A stretch of 64,000 bases of DNA from Rosa chinensis. Lineage: Eukaryota > Streptophyta > Magnoliopsida > Rosales > Rosaceae. The stretch lies in the NCBI RefSeq assembly GCF_002994745.2, contig NC_037094.1, positions 27,440,956 through 27,504,955 of the forward strand. The letters are read 5' to 3'. A program made the translations under genes and the position numbers. Each line of letters starts with the position of its first letter. Position 1 is the stretch's first letter. The notes beneath the pieces were generated by a model. The model searched no databases and was not told the origin of the DNA. It saw only the letters and a program-made list of their open reading frames with translations. Shown piece after piece: positions 20,531-32,855 of the stretch.

Positions 20531-21308
20531 ACTGCTGAAAAGAGAAAGGAAGAAGCCCAGTTTTTTCTCAAGCACAAAAACATCGCTACGCACGCCTGCA
20601 TCAACACGCGTGTGCGAGCTTGTGCGATAGGATTGTTTTATTTTTTCAAAACCAAGTATGTTCTCTTTAATTTATTTAATTTCACACTATAGTATATTTA
20701 ATTATTTATAATTAGAATTTTCTTGAGCATGTTTTATATTTTATTGTTTATGTTTTTATCATGAACTTTTGAGCATGTTTAGTTAGATAATATTGATCCT
20801 CTTAAGCATCCCTTGTTATTTATGTTTTATATGATTATCTTTAAGCATGATTATATATTTTATTGTTTATGCTTTATTATGAAATTTTGAGCATGTTTTT
20901 TTTATTTACGCTTATATAAATTATGCCTACGCATGCGTTGTACTATTCTATTGTTTACATTTTATTTTATGTATGATATATTATTGCTATTATTATGTGC
21001 AGTATATAATTTGTTGTATATTTGTGAAATTTGAGCATGTCGTGTAGTTTATTATTATATATGCTATGTTTAAATGTGCTATGGCTATTTTTAGAATGCA
21101 GCATATACAATCCGCTTTGCCATGATAATGAAAATTCATGCGCATTATACACACACACTTACCGTGATAAAGTATTTTCACATAGCATCGAAAAAAAAAT
21201 GTGACCATTACGAATCTTGGTCTTGAAATCTAATTCATATGTTTGGAAAATAATTCACGTAGATGTCTTTATGACTGCGTAATTTATTTCTTCTCTCTTG
21301 TTTATGTA

Positions 21309-22386
21309 GAAGGCTGATCCAACTCGACCTGAATTTGACATTTTAGACTCAGAAGGACTTGAGTACCACCATTGGGTTTCCGCTGTAGAAACTGCCTTTG
21401 TGGCAAAAGACTACACTGCCACCATCAAAACTCCCACTGACCCTAAAGACGATGGACCATCTGACAAGGTGAAAGCAAATGCCTTAATGTTTCTGAGGCA
21501 ACATATTGATCCTAGCCGACGCTGGGAGTACCTTCAGTTGAAGACATCCAAAGAACTGTGGGATGCCCCTAAGGGACGTTTTGGGAACATTCATGACACT
21601 TTGCTCCCAGAACTGACCGTTCAGTGGAATGAAATTCGCTTGCTTGACTATAAAAGGGTCAATGACTTCAACAAGGACATGTTGCGCATCAAGGCACATC
21701 TAAATTTTTGTGGAAAGGAACTCACAGAAGATGATATAATCCAGAAGACTCTTTCCACTTTTCCTACTTCAGCAGTTATACTAGCGAACTAGTATAGGCT
21801 GGAGTATGACAACAAAAGAATCACAACCTTCAATAAGATGATCAACCTACTGCAAGTGGCTGAGATGCATGATGAGGTTCTTTTGAACAACGATGACAGG
21901 CTTGTTGGGACAAAGAAAATTCCCGAGGCTAATTATGGCAAAGTGAAAGGTGAAAAGAATCCCAATGCAAAGGGGGTTGGACGTGTTGATCCCTACCCAT
22001 GTGGCAATAATGCACCACGTGGCAAGGGACGTGGGGGTCGTGATATGGGCCATGGAGGCCCTCCTAATGTATGGCACAGAGATGGTGGTGCTGGCCCTAG
22101 TGGTCATGGAAACAAGGTGCAAAGGGCACCTAAGAACCCTTCAGTCAAACATGATAGAGTTGGCAATGAACCATGCTATAGGTGTGGAGCCATTGGGCAT
22201 TGGTACAAGAACTGCCAAGCAAGCAACAAAGTAGCAGCCAATTACAAGAGGTATAGGGAGTCTAAAGAACAAGAGGCTCACTATATGGAAGAAGGAGGCC
22301 ATGACTCAGACGTCAACCTCACAATTGCAGATTTTAATGGCAACAAGGAACTTGCTCAGTCAATCGATGCCCCAGATTTTGACTGA
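21309..22386 (+). pseudogene. gag: copia copy B Gag, one premature stop
   Basis: The frame is open from AAGGCTGATCC at 21309. It gives a Gag N-terminal region with EYHHWVSAVETAF (about 21360) and LWDAPKGRFGNIHDTLLPEL (about 21556). A TAG at 21790-21792 interrupts it. The frame then resumes through a Gly/Arg-rich linker to a CCHC knuckle (CYRCGAIGHWYKNC, about 22174) and an acidic end PDFD. No initiating ATG is seen upstream in frame, so the start may come from splicing or be lost. It aligns with copy A gag. Confidence 0.85.
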
Positions 22387-22720
22387 TCTGTTTTATTTAT
22401 TTTATTTTCCGAAAAACAGTTGTGAAGGCATAATGCCTCATTTTTAATTAGACTATTACTTGGTCTTAAAGTTTATTTCAATAATGGTTTGATGAATTAG
22501 ATTTCTGAACAAGACCTTGATTTGATTATCGTTGGCTTATTAATAAATTTTGAATTTTATTCTAAAGCACTGAATTTATTCAAATTTATTTACTATACAC
22601 ATATTTACATAGTTCGAAATAGCACTGTAAAGATGTAAAGCAATACATCTAGCAAAAGAAAAAAATTATTTGAATGAAAAGATTATCATTCTACCTAAAA
22701 TAGAAATACTCTAAAGAATA
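22387..22720 (+). promoter_or_regulatory. gag-pol spacer of copy B with AATAAA
   Basis: AT-rich noncoding spacer. GTTGGCTTATTAATAAA with AATAAA at 22542-22547 matches copy A (1272-1277). The protease active-site segment present in copy A after the spacer is missing here. Confidence 0.5.
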
Positions 22721-24977
22721 TGAGATCTATTTAATGTCACAGATGCTCTGTATGCACCAAGAGCTAATCGAACCTTGTTAAAGTTTCAAAGATATTCGTG
22801 CCAACGGTTATCATGTAAAAACACACTGTGAGAATGGAACTAAATACCTTTATATTACCTCTAATAAATGTGGAAGGAAACGCATTTTAGAAACTTATGA
22901 GTCAATCTGGTGGACTGTACCTCACTACGATTCGGATCATCGAATCATATACTGTCACCAACAATGAAATGTGGGACACTGACTCATACAGGCTTTGGCA
23001 TGACCGCCTAGGGCACCCCGGTCGTGACATGATGATCCGTATTTTAAAGAACTCATATGGACATCCCTTCTTTTGAGTGAAAAATAAAATGTGACAAAAA
23101 TCCGTCATAATGCAAGGTATCGGTCCTAGTACTGCTCAAATGCAATCATTGCTTTCTGAAGTACCAGAAGCACTACCTCCCTCCCATTATGCCTCATTGA
23201 CTATTTCAAAGGCACATCACTCGTTTTGCAAAGCCTGCTCTTTAGCAAAAACAGGATCGAGACCTTCCTATGCTAAAGATACAAAACAAAACATTTCATT
23301 CTTACAAAGGATACAAAGAGATATCTGTGGACCTATCCATCCAGAATGCGGACCATTCAAGTACTTTATGGTTCTGGTGGATTCTTCGACACGCTGGTCA
23401 CATGTTGCTTTATTGTCCACAAGAAATGCTGCATTTGCAAAACTCCTAGCATAGATTATACGTTTAAGGGTTCACCACCCTGATCACCCTATCAAGTCTA
23501 TGACTCTTGATAACGCTGGAGAGTTTACATAAAAAGCATTTGATGATTATTGCATGTTTATCGGGATCGATGTAGAGCATCCTGTACCCCATGTGCATAC
23601 ACAAAATGGTCTCACAGAAGCCACCATCAAAAGGCTGCAGATGGTGGCTAGGGCACTGGTTATGTGCACCAACCTACCTATATCTGCCTAGGGTTATGTA
23701 ATATTGCACGCAGCTTTACTTATTCGTTTCAGACCCACAACTAGCCAACCATTTTCTGCTTACCAGTTGGTAACTGGATATGAGCCTGACATTTCACACT
23801 TACGCATATTTGGTTGCGCAGTATATGTGCCTATTGCGCCCCCACAACGCATCAAAATGGGTCCTCAGAGATGATTAAGTATTTATGTTGGATACGAATT
23901 CCCAACAATTATCCGCTACTTGGAACCCTTGACATGCGATCTCTTCACCGCTAGATTTGCGGATTGTCACTTTGATGAGACAGTCTTCCCGTCGTTAGTG
24001 GGAGATAGGAAAAAGGATTTTCCAAGGGAACGACAGGAATTGTCGTGGTTTGTCCCCACTCTGTCTTATTTTGATCCCCGCACTTCCACAAAGTGAAGTG
24101 AAAAGAATAATCGATCTTCAAAAGGTAGCAGATTCGATGCCTGATGCGTTTACTGATATCGCAAAAGTGGCAAGATCACATATACCAGCTGCAAATGTGC
24201 CTGCAAGGTTAGAACTCCCTAACAAAGGGCACAGTGCCACAGATAGAGGCATTGTAACTATACTCAGTGGAGGTGTGGTTGAGGCCGTGGCTCCCCAAAG
24301 GAAGTGGGGGAGGCCACTTGGTTCGATTGACACTCACCCAAGGAAGAAGAGGGCGAGTGAGGCACAAACTGATCCTTTAATCATCAATGTAGAGAATCCC
24401 TCTCATGAGATTATCTCTGATTATAGTTATGTCCATGAGTCAATACTGGAGAACGCTCCGATGATTGAAATGACTCTAGAGAACAAAGAAATCTCAATGG
24501 ATTATGAGAGTGCGTATGAGTTAATGGAAAAATCTTCCATACACATTGATGATATATTTGCATACACTGTTGCTCAAGAAATCATAGAGCACGATGATAT
24601 CGAACCACGCTCTGTTGTAGAATGTCAACAAAGAGCAGATTGGCCTAAATGGAAAGAAGCAATCCAGGCAGAATTAGATTCTTTAGCAAAGAGACAGGTA
24701 TTTGGCCCGGTAGTGCTAACCCCGCCAAGTGTAAAGCCTGTAGGACATAAATAGGTCTTTGTCAGAAAGCGTAATGAGAAGAATGAAGTCCTGAGGTAAA
24801 AGGCTCGCCTTGTGGCGCAAAGTTTCTCACAACGCCCTGGAATTGACTATGAGGAGACATACTCTCCCGTAATGGAAGTTATGACGTTCCGCTAGTTAGT
24901 TACCTTGGTAGTTTCTGAATGACTGGAAATGCAGCTCATAGATGTGGTTACTGCATATCTCTATGGGGATCTTGATT

Positions 24978-25022
<45 letters not shown>

Positions 25023-26281
25023 ATTCCTGATGGCCTTATATTACCCAAGTCAAGTGACTCTAAACCACGGAGTGTGTTTGCAATTAAGTTGAAACGCTCA
25101 CTTTACGGATTGAAACAATTCGGGCGGATGTGGTATACCCGTCTAAGTGACTACTTGATTGGGAAGAGATATAAGAACGATGAATTATGCCCCTGCCTAT
25201 TCATAAAGAAAACAAGTTCCAGATTTGCAGTTGTAGTTGTATATGTCGATGATATGAACATAATAGGTACTCTTGATGAAAAATTTGAGATGAAGGATCT
25301 TGGGAAAACTCGATTCTGTCTAGGCCTTGAACTAGAACACCGAGTTTGTGGAATACTAATCCACCAGTCTATGTATGTCCAAAAGTCAGGCGATTTAACA
25401 TAAATAAAGCGCATCCTGCTAGCACTCCTATGATCGGTCGAAGTTTGGATGCAAAGAAAGATCTATTTCGTCCAAAGGAAGATGATGAAGAGGAGTTGGG
25501 AGCTGAAATTCTCTATCTAAGTGCAATAGGCGCATTATTGTACTTAGCCCAATGTACTCGACCAAACATTGCATTCTTAGTGAACTTGTTAGCTAGATTT
25601 AGCTCAGCGCCAACGCAGCGTCACTGGAATGGTATCAAGAACATTTTTCGATACCTAAAAGGAACCATTGACTTGGAACTGTTCTTTCCCTACAGAGAAA
25701 CAAGAGGGACCGCAGATGGAACTGCAATCTCTAAAGGAAATGTTGATGGCGAAAATGCCACTCACTACGCTAAAATGACAAATGACTTTTTGGTCGGTTT
25801 TACTGATGCTGGGTACCTCTCTGACCAACATAAAGGTCGTTCCCAAACTGGTTATGTATTTACCATTGGGAACACTGCGATATCTTGGAGATCAACCAAG
25901 CAAACCCTTGTGGCTACCTCCTCGAACCACTCAAAGATCATTGCTCTACATGAGGCGGTTCGTGAGTGTTTATGGTTAAGAGCTATCATTACACATATTC
26001 GAGGGACTAGTGGTTTGAGTTCTACCACTGAAGAGCCTACTTGCATTTATGAAGATAATGCAGCTTGCATCGAACATATGAAGCTAGGATATATCAAGGG
26101 TGATAATACAAAACACATATCGCCAAAGTGTTCCTACAATCAGCAACAACAGGCCCTCCTCAAGATTCAAGTGAATCAAGTAATGTCTGAGGAGAATGTG
26201 GCAGATTTGTTCACCAAATCACTGCCTAAGGCCACATTTGAGAAACATGTGAAAAGCATAGGAATGCGAAGACTTTCCTAG
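22721..26281 (+). pseudogene. pol: copia copy B Pol, multiple stops and frameshifts
   Basis: Remains in order: end of protease (VTDALYAPRANRT, about 22736). GAG-pre-integrase (HDRLGHPG, about 22999; CKAC, about 23230). Integrase core (RDICGP, DNAGEF, HTQNGLTEA, 23320-23610). Reverse transcriptase (24640-25400, YVDDM at about 25240). RNase H (25407-26281; FTDAG, YEDNAA). The usual Glu in NHAEIIAL is Lys here (SNHSKIIAL). A 36-bp (AT)n run at 24983-25018 expands the YMKIPDG site and shifts the frame. About 10 residues are lost after IIGTL, and another shift lies near 25385. Dead copy. Confidence 0.9.
24983..25018 (+). repeat. (AT)18 microsatellite inside reverse transcriptase
   Basis: Copy A has GAGATATACATGAAG here. 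Copy B has the same ends with about 28 extra bases of AT repeat. As 28 is not a multiple of three, this shifts the frame. Confidence 0.9.
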
Positions 26282-26496
26282 CTCCCTTGATTAATGTAAA
26301 GATCAGGGGGAGGTGTAGACGACAGGGGGAGTCTAACACACACATGTCATTCTCAAATGTAGAAGGTGTGTTGTGCTCTTTTCCTTCGACCAAGGTGTAT
26401 TTTTTGTCCCACAGGGTTTTTATTGTTACTTGGCAAAGTTTTTAGTGAGGTAACAGCTCATGCACCATTTCATCTTTGACTTGGCACAAGGGGGAG

Positions 26497-26709
26497 TGTT
26501 AAAGGAAAAACATATTATGTGCCTTTGTCAAAGCGACTGACGGAGAGGGAATTAAGGAATCAGCGATTACCATCAATCAGCACAATTACGGATCAATCAG
26601 CATTTAATGTCATCATTGAAATTGATATTTCCGTTATAATTCTCTCTCTATATAAAGGGACTATGAAATGAAATGAGTAAACTAATTCCAATTCCATTTT
26701 ACTTTTACA
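26497..26709 (+). repeat. 3' LTR of copy B
   Basis: Starts TGTTAAAGG after the tract CACAAGGGGGAG (26485-26496) and ends TTTTACA, 213 bp. It is followed by the CATTT duplication. Two further purine tracts lie at about 26303-26330. Confidence 0.95.
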
Positions 26710-26714
26710 CATTT

Positions 26715-27600
26715 TGTATTCTATAATTATATGTACCTTGTAGTTAGGTTGATTTAATGTTCTTCACTTTTTACCTTTTGATTGGGTTTATACTAGACAT
26801 ACTATATTTTCTCTTTGCGAGGTGAAAATATATACCTCTATATGAGGTAAAACACTCCTGCTTGCATGCTTTTTGGTTAAATTGATTTTAAGTTCTTTAA
26901 TTGTACCTCATGGTTATGTTGACTTGATGTTTTAAGTTTTGTATTTTCAGTATGTTCATTTTATATGGATTTGTAATTTTTGGAATGATTACGTATAATT
27001 AATAATGCTTGAATTCAAATTTTAAAATTTTAAAAATTAAAAATAATGATAATAATGAAAAATTCACAATATCATGTAATTTAAATTTGTTTCCTTTTTT
27101 GGCCTGAAAAGAAAATTAGACAGAACAAATAATTAATGGACCACAATTAATAAAGAAAAAAGTGATCGGACTGCATCCATTATTGAACTACGAAATTGGA
27201 CCTTGATTCAAATTCCTCTAATTTTTATTGACAGCATGGGAACCATTGTGGTGCAGTAATATTGAGATTTGCTATATTTTAAAGTCTATATGAATATTAT
27301 TTCTACTCCATGCTTACAAGTTACATCCATAAATGTACTCCCGATAATTTTAGGCTTGTTACAGAAGCTATAGAAGAAATATATGAACTAAAGTTGCTGT
27401 GATAATACTAATACCTGAGAATAGCATCAATGGGAAAGTAAATAAAAATGTGCGTTGTGTTTTAGAAAAAGATTGTTCTACAATTGCACTTTAGGAAAAG
27501 ATACATAAAATTCAGTTAAAAGTCCAAAAAATTAATATGTTATTACCAACAATTCAGAGTAGACATTATTTAAAATCTTAGATATCATTCAAGGTGATAA
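26715..27600. other. AT-rich flank of copy B
   Basis: The first 180 bp continue the tandem repeat seen left of copy B (CCTTGTAGTTAGGTTGATTT at 26736; AGGTGAAAATATATACCTC at 26820). The rest is AT-rich, with no gene recognised. Confidence 0.6.
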
Positions 27601-27670
27601 AATTTTTAGAACTTTTGCTCTGCTAGGGTTTCTTTCTCTATCTGTTCAACTGAACGAGTCCGGTGAGAAG

Positions 27671-28280
27671 ATGGCGGGGGAGACAGCTGTGGCTCCTCCA
27701 ACACTATCAGAAGAGGCCATTGCGAGTTTGGTTGGTGGAGAGGATGCTATCCATGACTCTTTTTTCTATCTATGTGGCCGACTTTTGTCCAAGGCGGTGG
27801 TGATCCTGTTGTTCTCAGCGGCGATCTTCAATGTTTGGAGATTGAAGGAGAGAGTTCTGATTCAGCAGGATGAGGAGGAGGACATCTTTGTCTTCCAATT
27901 TAAGGATATGGAGGTGAAGAATAGGGTCCTTACTGGGGGTCTAGTCCTTTGGGCAGGGCGGCATTTTTGATGGAGATGATTCTGAGGGTTCTACTAGGCT
28001 TGTCACTACTGAAAAATGTCCAAAGTTGGCTTTGGGTGTGAGAAAGAAGAGGTTCAAACCTAGTTTAGAAATTATACCTCAGGAATTCCAGCTTGGCGAG
28101 TTGGTAGAGGTTTTGATTTTGATGGGGCCAGCTCCGAAGACGAGGGGTCTTTCATCTGGACACCGGGTTAAACATACATTATCTTTGGAATCTGACAAAG
28201 CAAAAGGTAATAATGCAGGTGTGGATTTAAGCTCCAACTCGAATGGGAATTGTTTAATTGTTCTGGTGCTAGGGTTTTAA
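27671..28280 (+). pseudogene. LINE ORF1-like (DUF4283-type) remnant
   Basis: ATG 27671 opens a 99-residue frame. Its C-terminal half (NVWRLKERVLI, DIFVFQFKDMEVKNRVLTGG) has the pattern of DUF4283 proteins, common as ORF1 of plant L1 elements and in related repeats. The expected PW and later region are disrupted around 27955. A Lys/Arg-containing frame continues to 28280 with no zinc knuckle. A TCTCTATCTGTTC leader precedes it. No reverse transcriptase follows, so this is a truncated copy. Family assignment is by eye. Confidence 0.55.
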
Positions 28281-28535
28281 GCCTGTGCGAGTGTGATTAC
28301 GTTTCTATGAGTCTTCTATTATATTTCTAGTTCCTCCCTTATATCACAATTGTGTGATTGGCAAGTGAGGGCTAGCTGAATGATTTCTTTTAGTAGAAGG
28401 CGAAGCCTTGTCATTATTCGATATGCTTGCTTAATTGTGAGCTTCCCAGTGATGTAAATTACTTAATTAGTTTACTTTAGGTTGGAACTGTTGGACAAGT
28501 TTTATCGGATTTTCTTGCCGGAATTCTTATATAAG
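28281..28535. other. noncoding interval
   Basis: No gene or clear repeat is seen here. It may be the 3' part of the LINE-like remnant, but no poly(A) marks an end. Confidence 0.3.
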
Positions 28536-28708
28536 TTTTATAAAGGGTTCTTGCCCAAAAGCACCAAAATGAGCCAAATTTTTCTCACTTACCCCATCAA
28601 TAGATTTTTGTTCTCACATACACAATTTCACACCGAATGACTATTTTGCCCTCAATCCAATTAAAGAATAACGACATCACTCTTTCTCCTCTCTTAAATC
28701 CCGATATT

Positions 28709-28770
<62 letters not shown>

Positions 28771-29092
28771 CATGGCCACTCCGGAATCAGAGAACGCAGC
28801 CCACCACTGCTGGACCAACTCAACCACATCGGAGTCCAACTTGTCGGAAAAGCTCACCCTGGACCTCTCGTTCTCGCTGACGATCAAGGTCTGGAATCAC
28901 GACTTCTTCATCTTCCTGCCGCCGGAGATCATGTGCGACTCTCTCCTCCACGACTCAGCCTCTGTCCCTCACGCTCTCACACCTGATCGAAGAAATCTCA
29001 TCGGGTTTCAGGTATGGATCGTCGGCGCAAGAGATGAGCTGGTGCTATGGAGCTCCGGCGGTCAAAGCCTCGATCGTCGGCGCCGGTTCTAG
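28771..29092 (+). other. GC-rich coding-like segment inside the small MULE
   Basis: ATGGCCACTCCGG at 28771 opens a frame to 29092 with composition unlike the AT-rich surroundings. The protein has LTLDLSFSLTIKVWNHDFF and a Pro/Cys stretch, but I recognise no domain. It could be part of a captured host exon. The frame upstream is only CT repeat. Another long frame overlaps on each strand, so coding is uncertain. Confidence 0.3.
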
Positions 29093-29475
29093 GTCTGGGT
29101 CGAAGGACGACTCTGTCGCCGGCACCTCTCTCTCTCTCTCTCCCCGGCACGAAGCCGTCACCGGTTGCTTGGACCTCGCCTTCGACTCGTCCCGGTAGCA
29201 GGAAGCGGAGACCGGTCATCCCTCTCCGATCTGCACTTTCTCTCTCATCCCTCTTCGAGGTGGCTGAGAGCCGGCCCACACAGATGGAAGATGTGGCGGT
29301 TGATGTGATGGTGGAGGTGGCGGCCGGGCTGCTGGTAGACGGGAAATTGGTGGAGGATAACAACGATTTGGTGCCCAGAGCTTTTCTTTGGGTGCCCAAA
29401 CTATTTTTTTTTTATAGATAAAATGGGGCAGAAGACCAAAATGAAAGAAAAATGAAAAAAAAAAAGAGTTCTGTT

Positions 29476-29935
29476 GGGGCAATAGACGTTTTGAATTGAT
29501 GTAATCTGCTTGTTTTTTTCCTATAATCAAAGTTTTATTTGTCTAAATTTAAGGAGATTAGTTCTCATTCTAGCAACTGAAAGTCTTATTGGGGGATAGT
29601 AGTCGTCTATTGGAGGGTAATACATGGCTGATAGACGTCTATTGGGGGCAATAGACGTTTTGAATTGACGTAATCTCCTCGTTTTTTTCTTTAATCAAAG
29701 TTTTATTTGTCTAAATTGAGGGAGATTAGTTCTTATTCTGGCAATTGAAAGTCTTATTAAGGGGCAATAGACGGCTATTGGGGGGTAATACATGGCTGAT
29801 AGACATCTATTGGGGGGCAGTAGATGTCTATTGGAGGGCAATAGATATCTATTGGGGGCCAATATACATCTATTGGATCTATTGCCCCTCCATTGGGGAG
29901 CAATAGACATTTATTGGGGTAATAAACATGTCTGG
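29476..29935. repeat. 169-bp tandem duplication and GGGGGCAATAGACG palindromic motifs
   Basis: GGGGCAATAGACGTTTTGAA starts at 29476 and again at 29645. The units share TTTTATTTGTCTAAATT and TAATACATGGCTGATAGAC. From 29770 short copies of TCTATTGGGGG and CAATAGAC alternate about every 20 bp. CAATAGAC(G)TCTATTG is palindromic. Confidence 0.8.
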
Positions 29936-30214
29936 CAACCTATGACCGGAATCCGGCGGCCGGTGACGGGCTCTGGTGAAGTCTCCTATGGTTTCTCTCT
30001 CTTCCATTTTCTCTCTCTCTCTCTCTAAGTAACAAAAGGGTGAGGGGTAAAATGGTATTTAAAAAAAATTTAAAACAAAAAAAAAATCTTAATGGGGTAT
30101 TAGGGAAAACTCCCTTAGAGTATATTGGGTAAGAGAGAATTAAAAAAACTTAATGGGGTAAGTGGGAAAAAAATCTCTAGAAATGAAGTAAATGGACAAA
30201 ACCCCTTTTATAAA

Positions 30215-32855
30215 CTATGGCCAACTGGCTGTTGATTATTTGAATAGCAATCAACTTCTATTAAAAAAAAGTGATATATATATATATATATATATATATT
30301 TAGAAAAATAATTACGTAATTTAATGCAGTTGAGATAGTTTTAAGTTATAATACATAAATACATCAGCCAAGAGGGAATCTTCTCTTAAAAAAAAGAAAA
30401 AAAGAAAAAAAGAAAAAAAGAAAAAAAGAAAAAAGAGGGAAAGTCTTGAATACCCCTGACATGACAGCCGTTGTCTTTCCATTGCTTTTTCCTTCGCTGG
30501 CTATTTCCTTTCCTCTCGGTTTCTTGCTTTCATCAAAGACAGTAGAATTACCGAAACCAATTCAAAGAGACCTCATCTGGGCTCTGACAATGGAAAAAGT
30601 TCATATTTTTTGAGAGATTCCTAGCTGAACCAGTGAAAGGTAAACTCAGAAGAGGAAGGAACATGGGGACGACAAGGGAAGCCAAAAAGGTACTGCTATA
30701 ATCCAGATTATGTTGTCATGTTTTACTACAGCATTTGGGTTCTAAGCTATTTTAAGACTAGTCATCATGAGTGTAATATGGAATCTGGATTGTCTTTTCA
30801 TAGTCATATATTATGCTTTAGTAATTTGTGTTCGTTTAGTAGAAACAGTTTACAAATTCTTGTGTGAATTTACAAGTAGCTGTCTCCACTGTACATATTC
30901 ACTGAGTGAATGTGACCCGGGTAAATGACCATGAAGGATTGGCCTGTTTGTTTGTTACAGAACCAAAGAAGAAGAGAGAAAGTTTAAACAACTTCATGAA
31001 AACTGGATGAATGTAGATGTTATAGGTGCATCACATTCTCTCATGAAAACTGGCCACAAAATTTGATCTGAGGATTGGATTATCCCAACTGAATGTTGAC
31101 ATTGTGCATCACATTCTCTTTGCCAACCCTACAAGAGGTAGGTTGAACTAATATATTTGTCCAAAAGGTGGCAGGATGTGAAAACCTCATCTCCTGTTTC
31201 GATTTCGAGCAGAGGTTTAATGGTAGATACTGGTCGACAATGCAGGGAAAGGCAGAGACATTCATAAACTTTGTGGATGGATCTCTTTAAAGTTATGTGG
31301 AAACAGTACTACGATGCAACGAGTCTGTTTATTTATGGCATACATTGATTTTACATACGACTCTCTTCTAGACCATTGCATATGGTTGGCCATAGAGAAC
31401 GATGTTAGAGAGCTAGGTCGCCACTTCATAACTAGACAGAATAGCTTGGGCTACCATATACCTATGTGTATTTTTGCTGTCAAGTCATTGATTGTTTTAA
31501 GGTTTGATGGTTTGGTTGAAGCATTACTTATTTGATGATACAATAAAAGTTCATTCTTTGGTTGAGTCTAGTCAATGTTGACATTCCGGTCCACATCATC
31601 CAAAACTTATTTGATGACACAATAAAGATTCATTCTTTGCTCAGTTTAGTGTTAGTCAATGTTGATATTCCGGTGCATATCATCCAAAATTCAATTGTAG
31701 GCTGCCCTTTCACTGAGGACTTGACACTGGCCTGCTGTCGGGGTGTGCAAAATCTTCAAATTTCTAGTCTTGTTTGAGTCAAGAAGCTGGGAGCTACATG
31801 AGTGCAGTTGTGGTGTAGATAGATTTGAGAGAATTGATTTTGGAGGGCTGACTTTGAAGTTTATGTTATTCCGGGCATAGTATGGTATTTGATATGAATG
31901 CCAATCTTCTAAAACATTAGAAGTTTTAAGTATAGATTGCAGCATTATGACAGACCAATTGTTGGAGGTGTTATATCTATATGTGTGCTCCTTAAATCAA
32001 AGAGCTGTAAAATTTCAAGCCATTGGCATCAGAAGTTAAGTTTGTATAATTTGTGTAAAGCACGGAAATGCTGTAATTGATGGTCCATATATTTGCTCAT
32101 TCAAAAAGGAGACAGCGTAATGCCTTTTTTTATTTTCAGTGGATATGTCGTGTGGAGAAAGCTATCCATAAGGCATTCCCCTAATAACTCATCACTTATC
32201 CGTTCCTTGTTCTTATGGAATACCTTGGGATGCATCAGCCAAGAAACTATTATGACTACCATAATTTTCAGAGGTATGATTGCTTGAACTGGTTCATTGG
32301 TGCTTTCTTTCTTGAGTTTTCTTTAATAAAATTTTTTTTGGCTGTCTGTCGAATCTTCAGCTTAATTTAACTCAGAAACATGTAGATGTATTTCTATTCC
32401 TTCACTTTTTGACAGGCAGCCAATTTGTTCTAAATTTAAATGTTGTTGGTCTGATGCATCCCCATTGTTAGTGAATAGGTTAAGTTTGTCAAGGAAATGA
32501 GGACTTGTTTGGTAATGTTTTCATTTTTAGCTTTTAGCTAGAAAGCTAGTAAGAAAGTATGAGTGAAGACATGGAGAAATGATGGAAAAGATGGAGAAAG
32601 CAGATAGATGTGAAGGAGAAAAATGCATAAACACATGCTTGTAAATATATCTGAAAGTGTTTTGTTTTCATTCATATATGAGTCTGGCACCTATAGGCTA
32701 CAAATAGTCGGCGTACAGGAGTCAATCTCATGAAATACACGTTAAAGAAAACATTTACAATGATAATGAGTATCAATTATCAACAACACTATAGTTGTCC
32801 TTTTTATTGCAGACCTGAGCAGAAGTAGACTACTCTAACTTGCTCAATAGTGTGG
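30215..32855. other. noncoding region with simple repeats and exon-like scraps
   Basis: (TA)n at 30274-30299 and (AAAAAAG)n at 30388-30436. ATGGGGACGACAAGG at 30663 ending AAAAAG/GTACTG resembles a first exon, and TTTGTTACAG near 30959 an acceptor, but no long frame joins them. A local duplication of about 80 bp (ATTCATTCTTTG... CATCATCCAAAA) lies at 31530-31690. I cannot name a gene here. A noncoding RNA or decayed gene is possible. Confidence 0.4.

Larger units (their letters stand above)
19251..21308 (+). other. long untranslated leader of copy B
   Basis: The leader starts with GC-rich, C-rich DNA and A-tracts (19251-19736). It carries the nested MITE, then A-rich DNA with repeated GGCC boxes (20380-20530). 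From 20656 it becomes AT-rich. CCAAGTATGTTC near 20654 and a pyrimidine tract ending ATGTAG at 21308 could be intron ends, which would remove the AT-rich part. No ATG of gag is visible. The long frame at 19387-19842 runs into the MITE and is not a gene. Confidence 0.55.
19013..26709 (+). mobile_element. complete copia retrotransposon copy B with CATTT duplication
   Basis: The 5' LTR (19013-19220) and 3' LTR (26497-26709) are both TG...CA and flanked by CATTT (19008-19012 and 26710-26714). By eye the LTRs differ at about 13 of 208 positions plus one 5-bp indel (about 6%), so the insertion is not recent. The interior holds a leader with a nested hAT MITE, gag and a broken pol. It is non-functional. 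Flanking sequence on the two sides belongs to one repeat family. Confidence 0.95.
28545..30205. mobile_element. small nonautonomous MULE with 9-bp duplications
   Basis: The left end GGGTTCTTGCCCAAAAGCAC and the complement of the right end, GGGGTTTTGTCCATTTACTT, form a degenerate terminal repeat. It converges at TTTTTC.CACTTACCCCAT, 53 bp from each end. Flanks are TTTTATAAA at 28536-28544 and 30206-30214, a 9-bp duplication as in Mutator elements. The interior has a GC-rich, coding-like segment (28771-29350), (CT)n at 28709-28766, and a duplicated 169-bp unit. No transposase. A captured gene fragment (Pack-MULE) is possible but unproven. Confidence 0.75.

Noticed and set aside
29047..29530. 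overlapping frames on both strands
   Set aside because: GC-rich composition alone keeps both strands open. No motif or start supports either as a gene.
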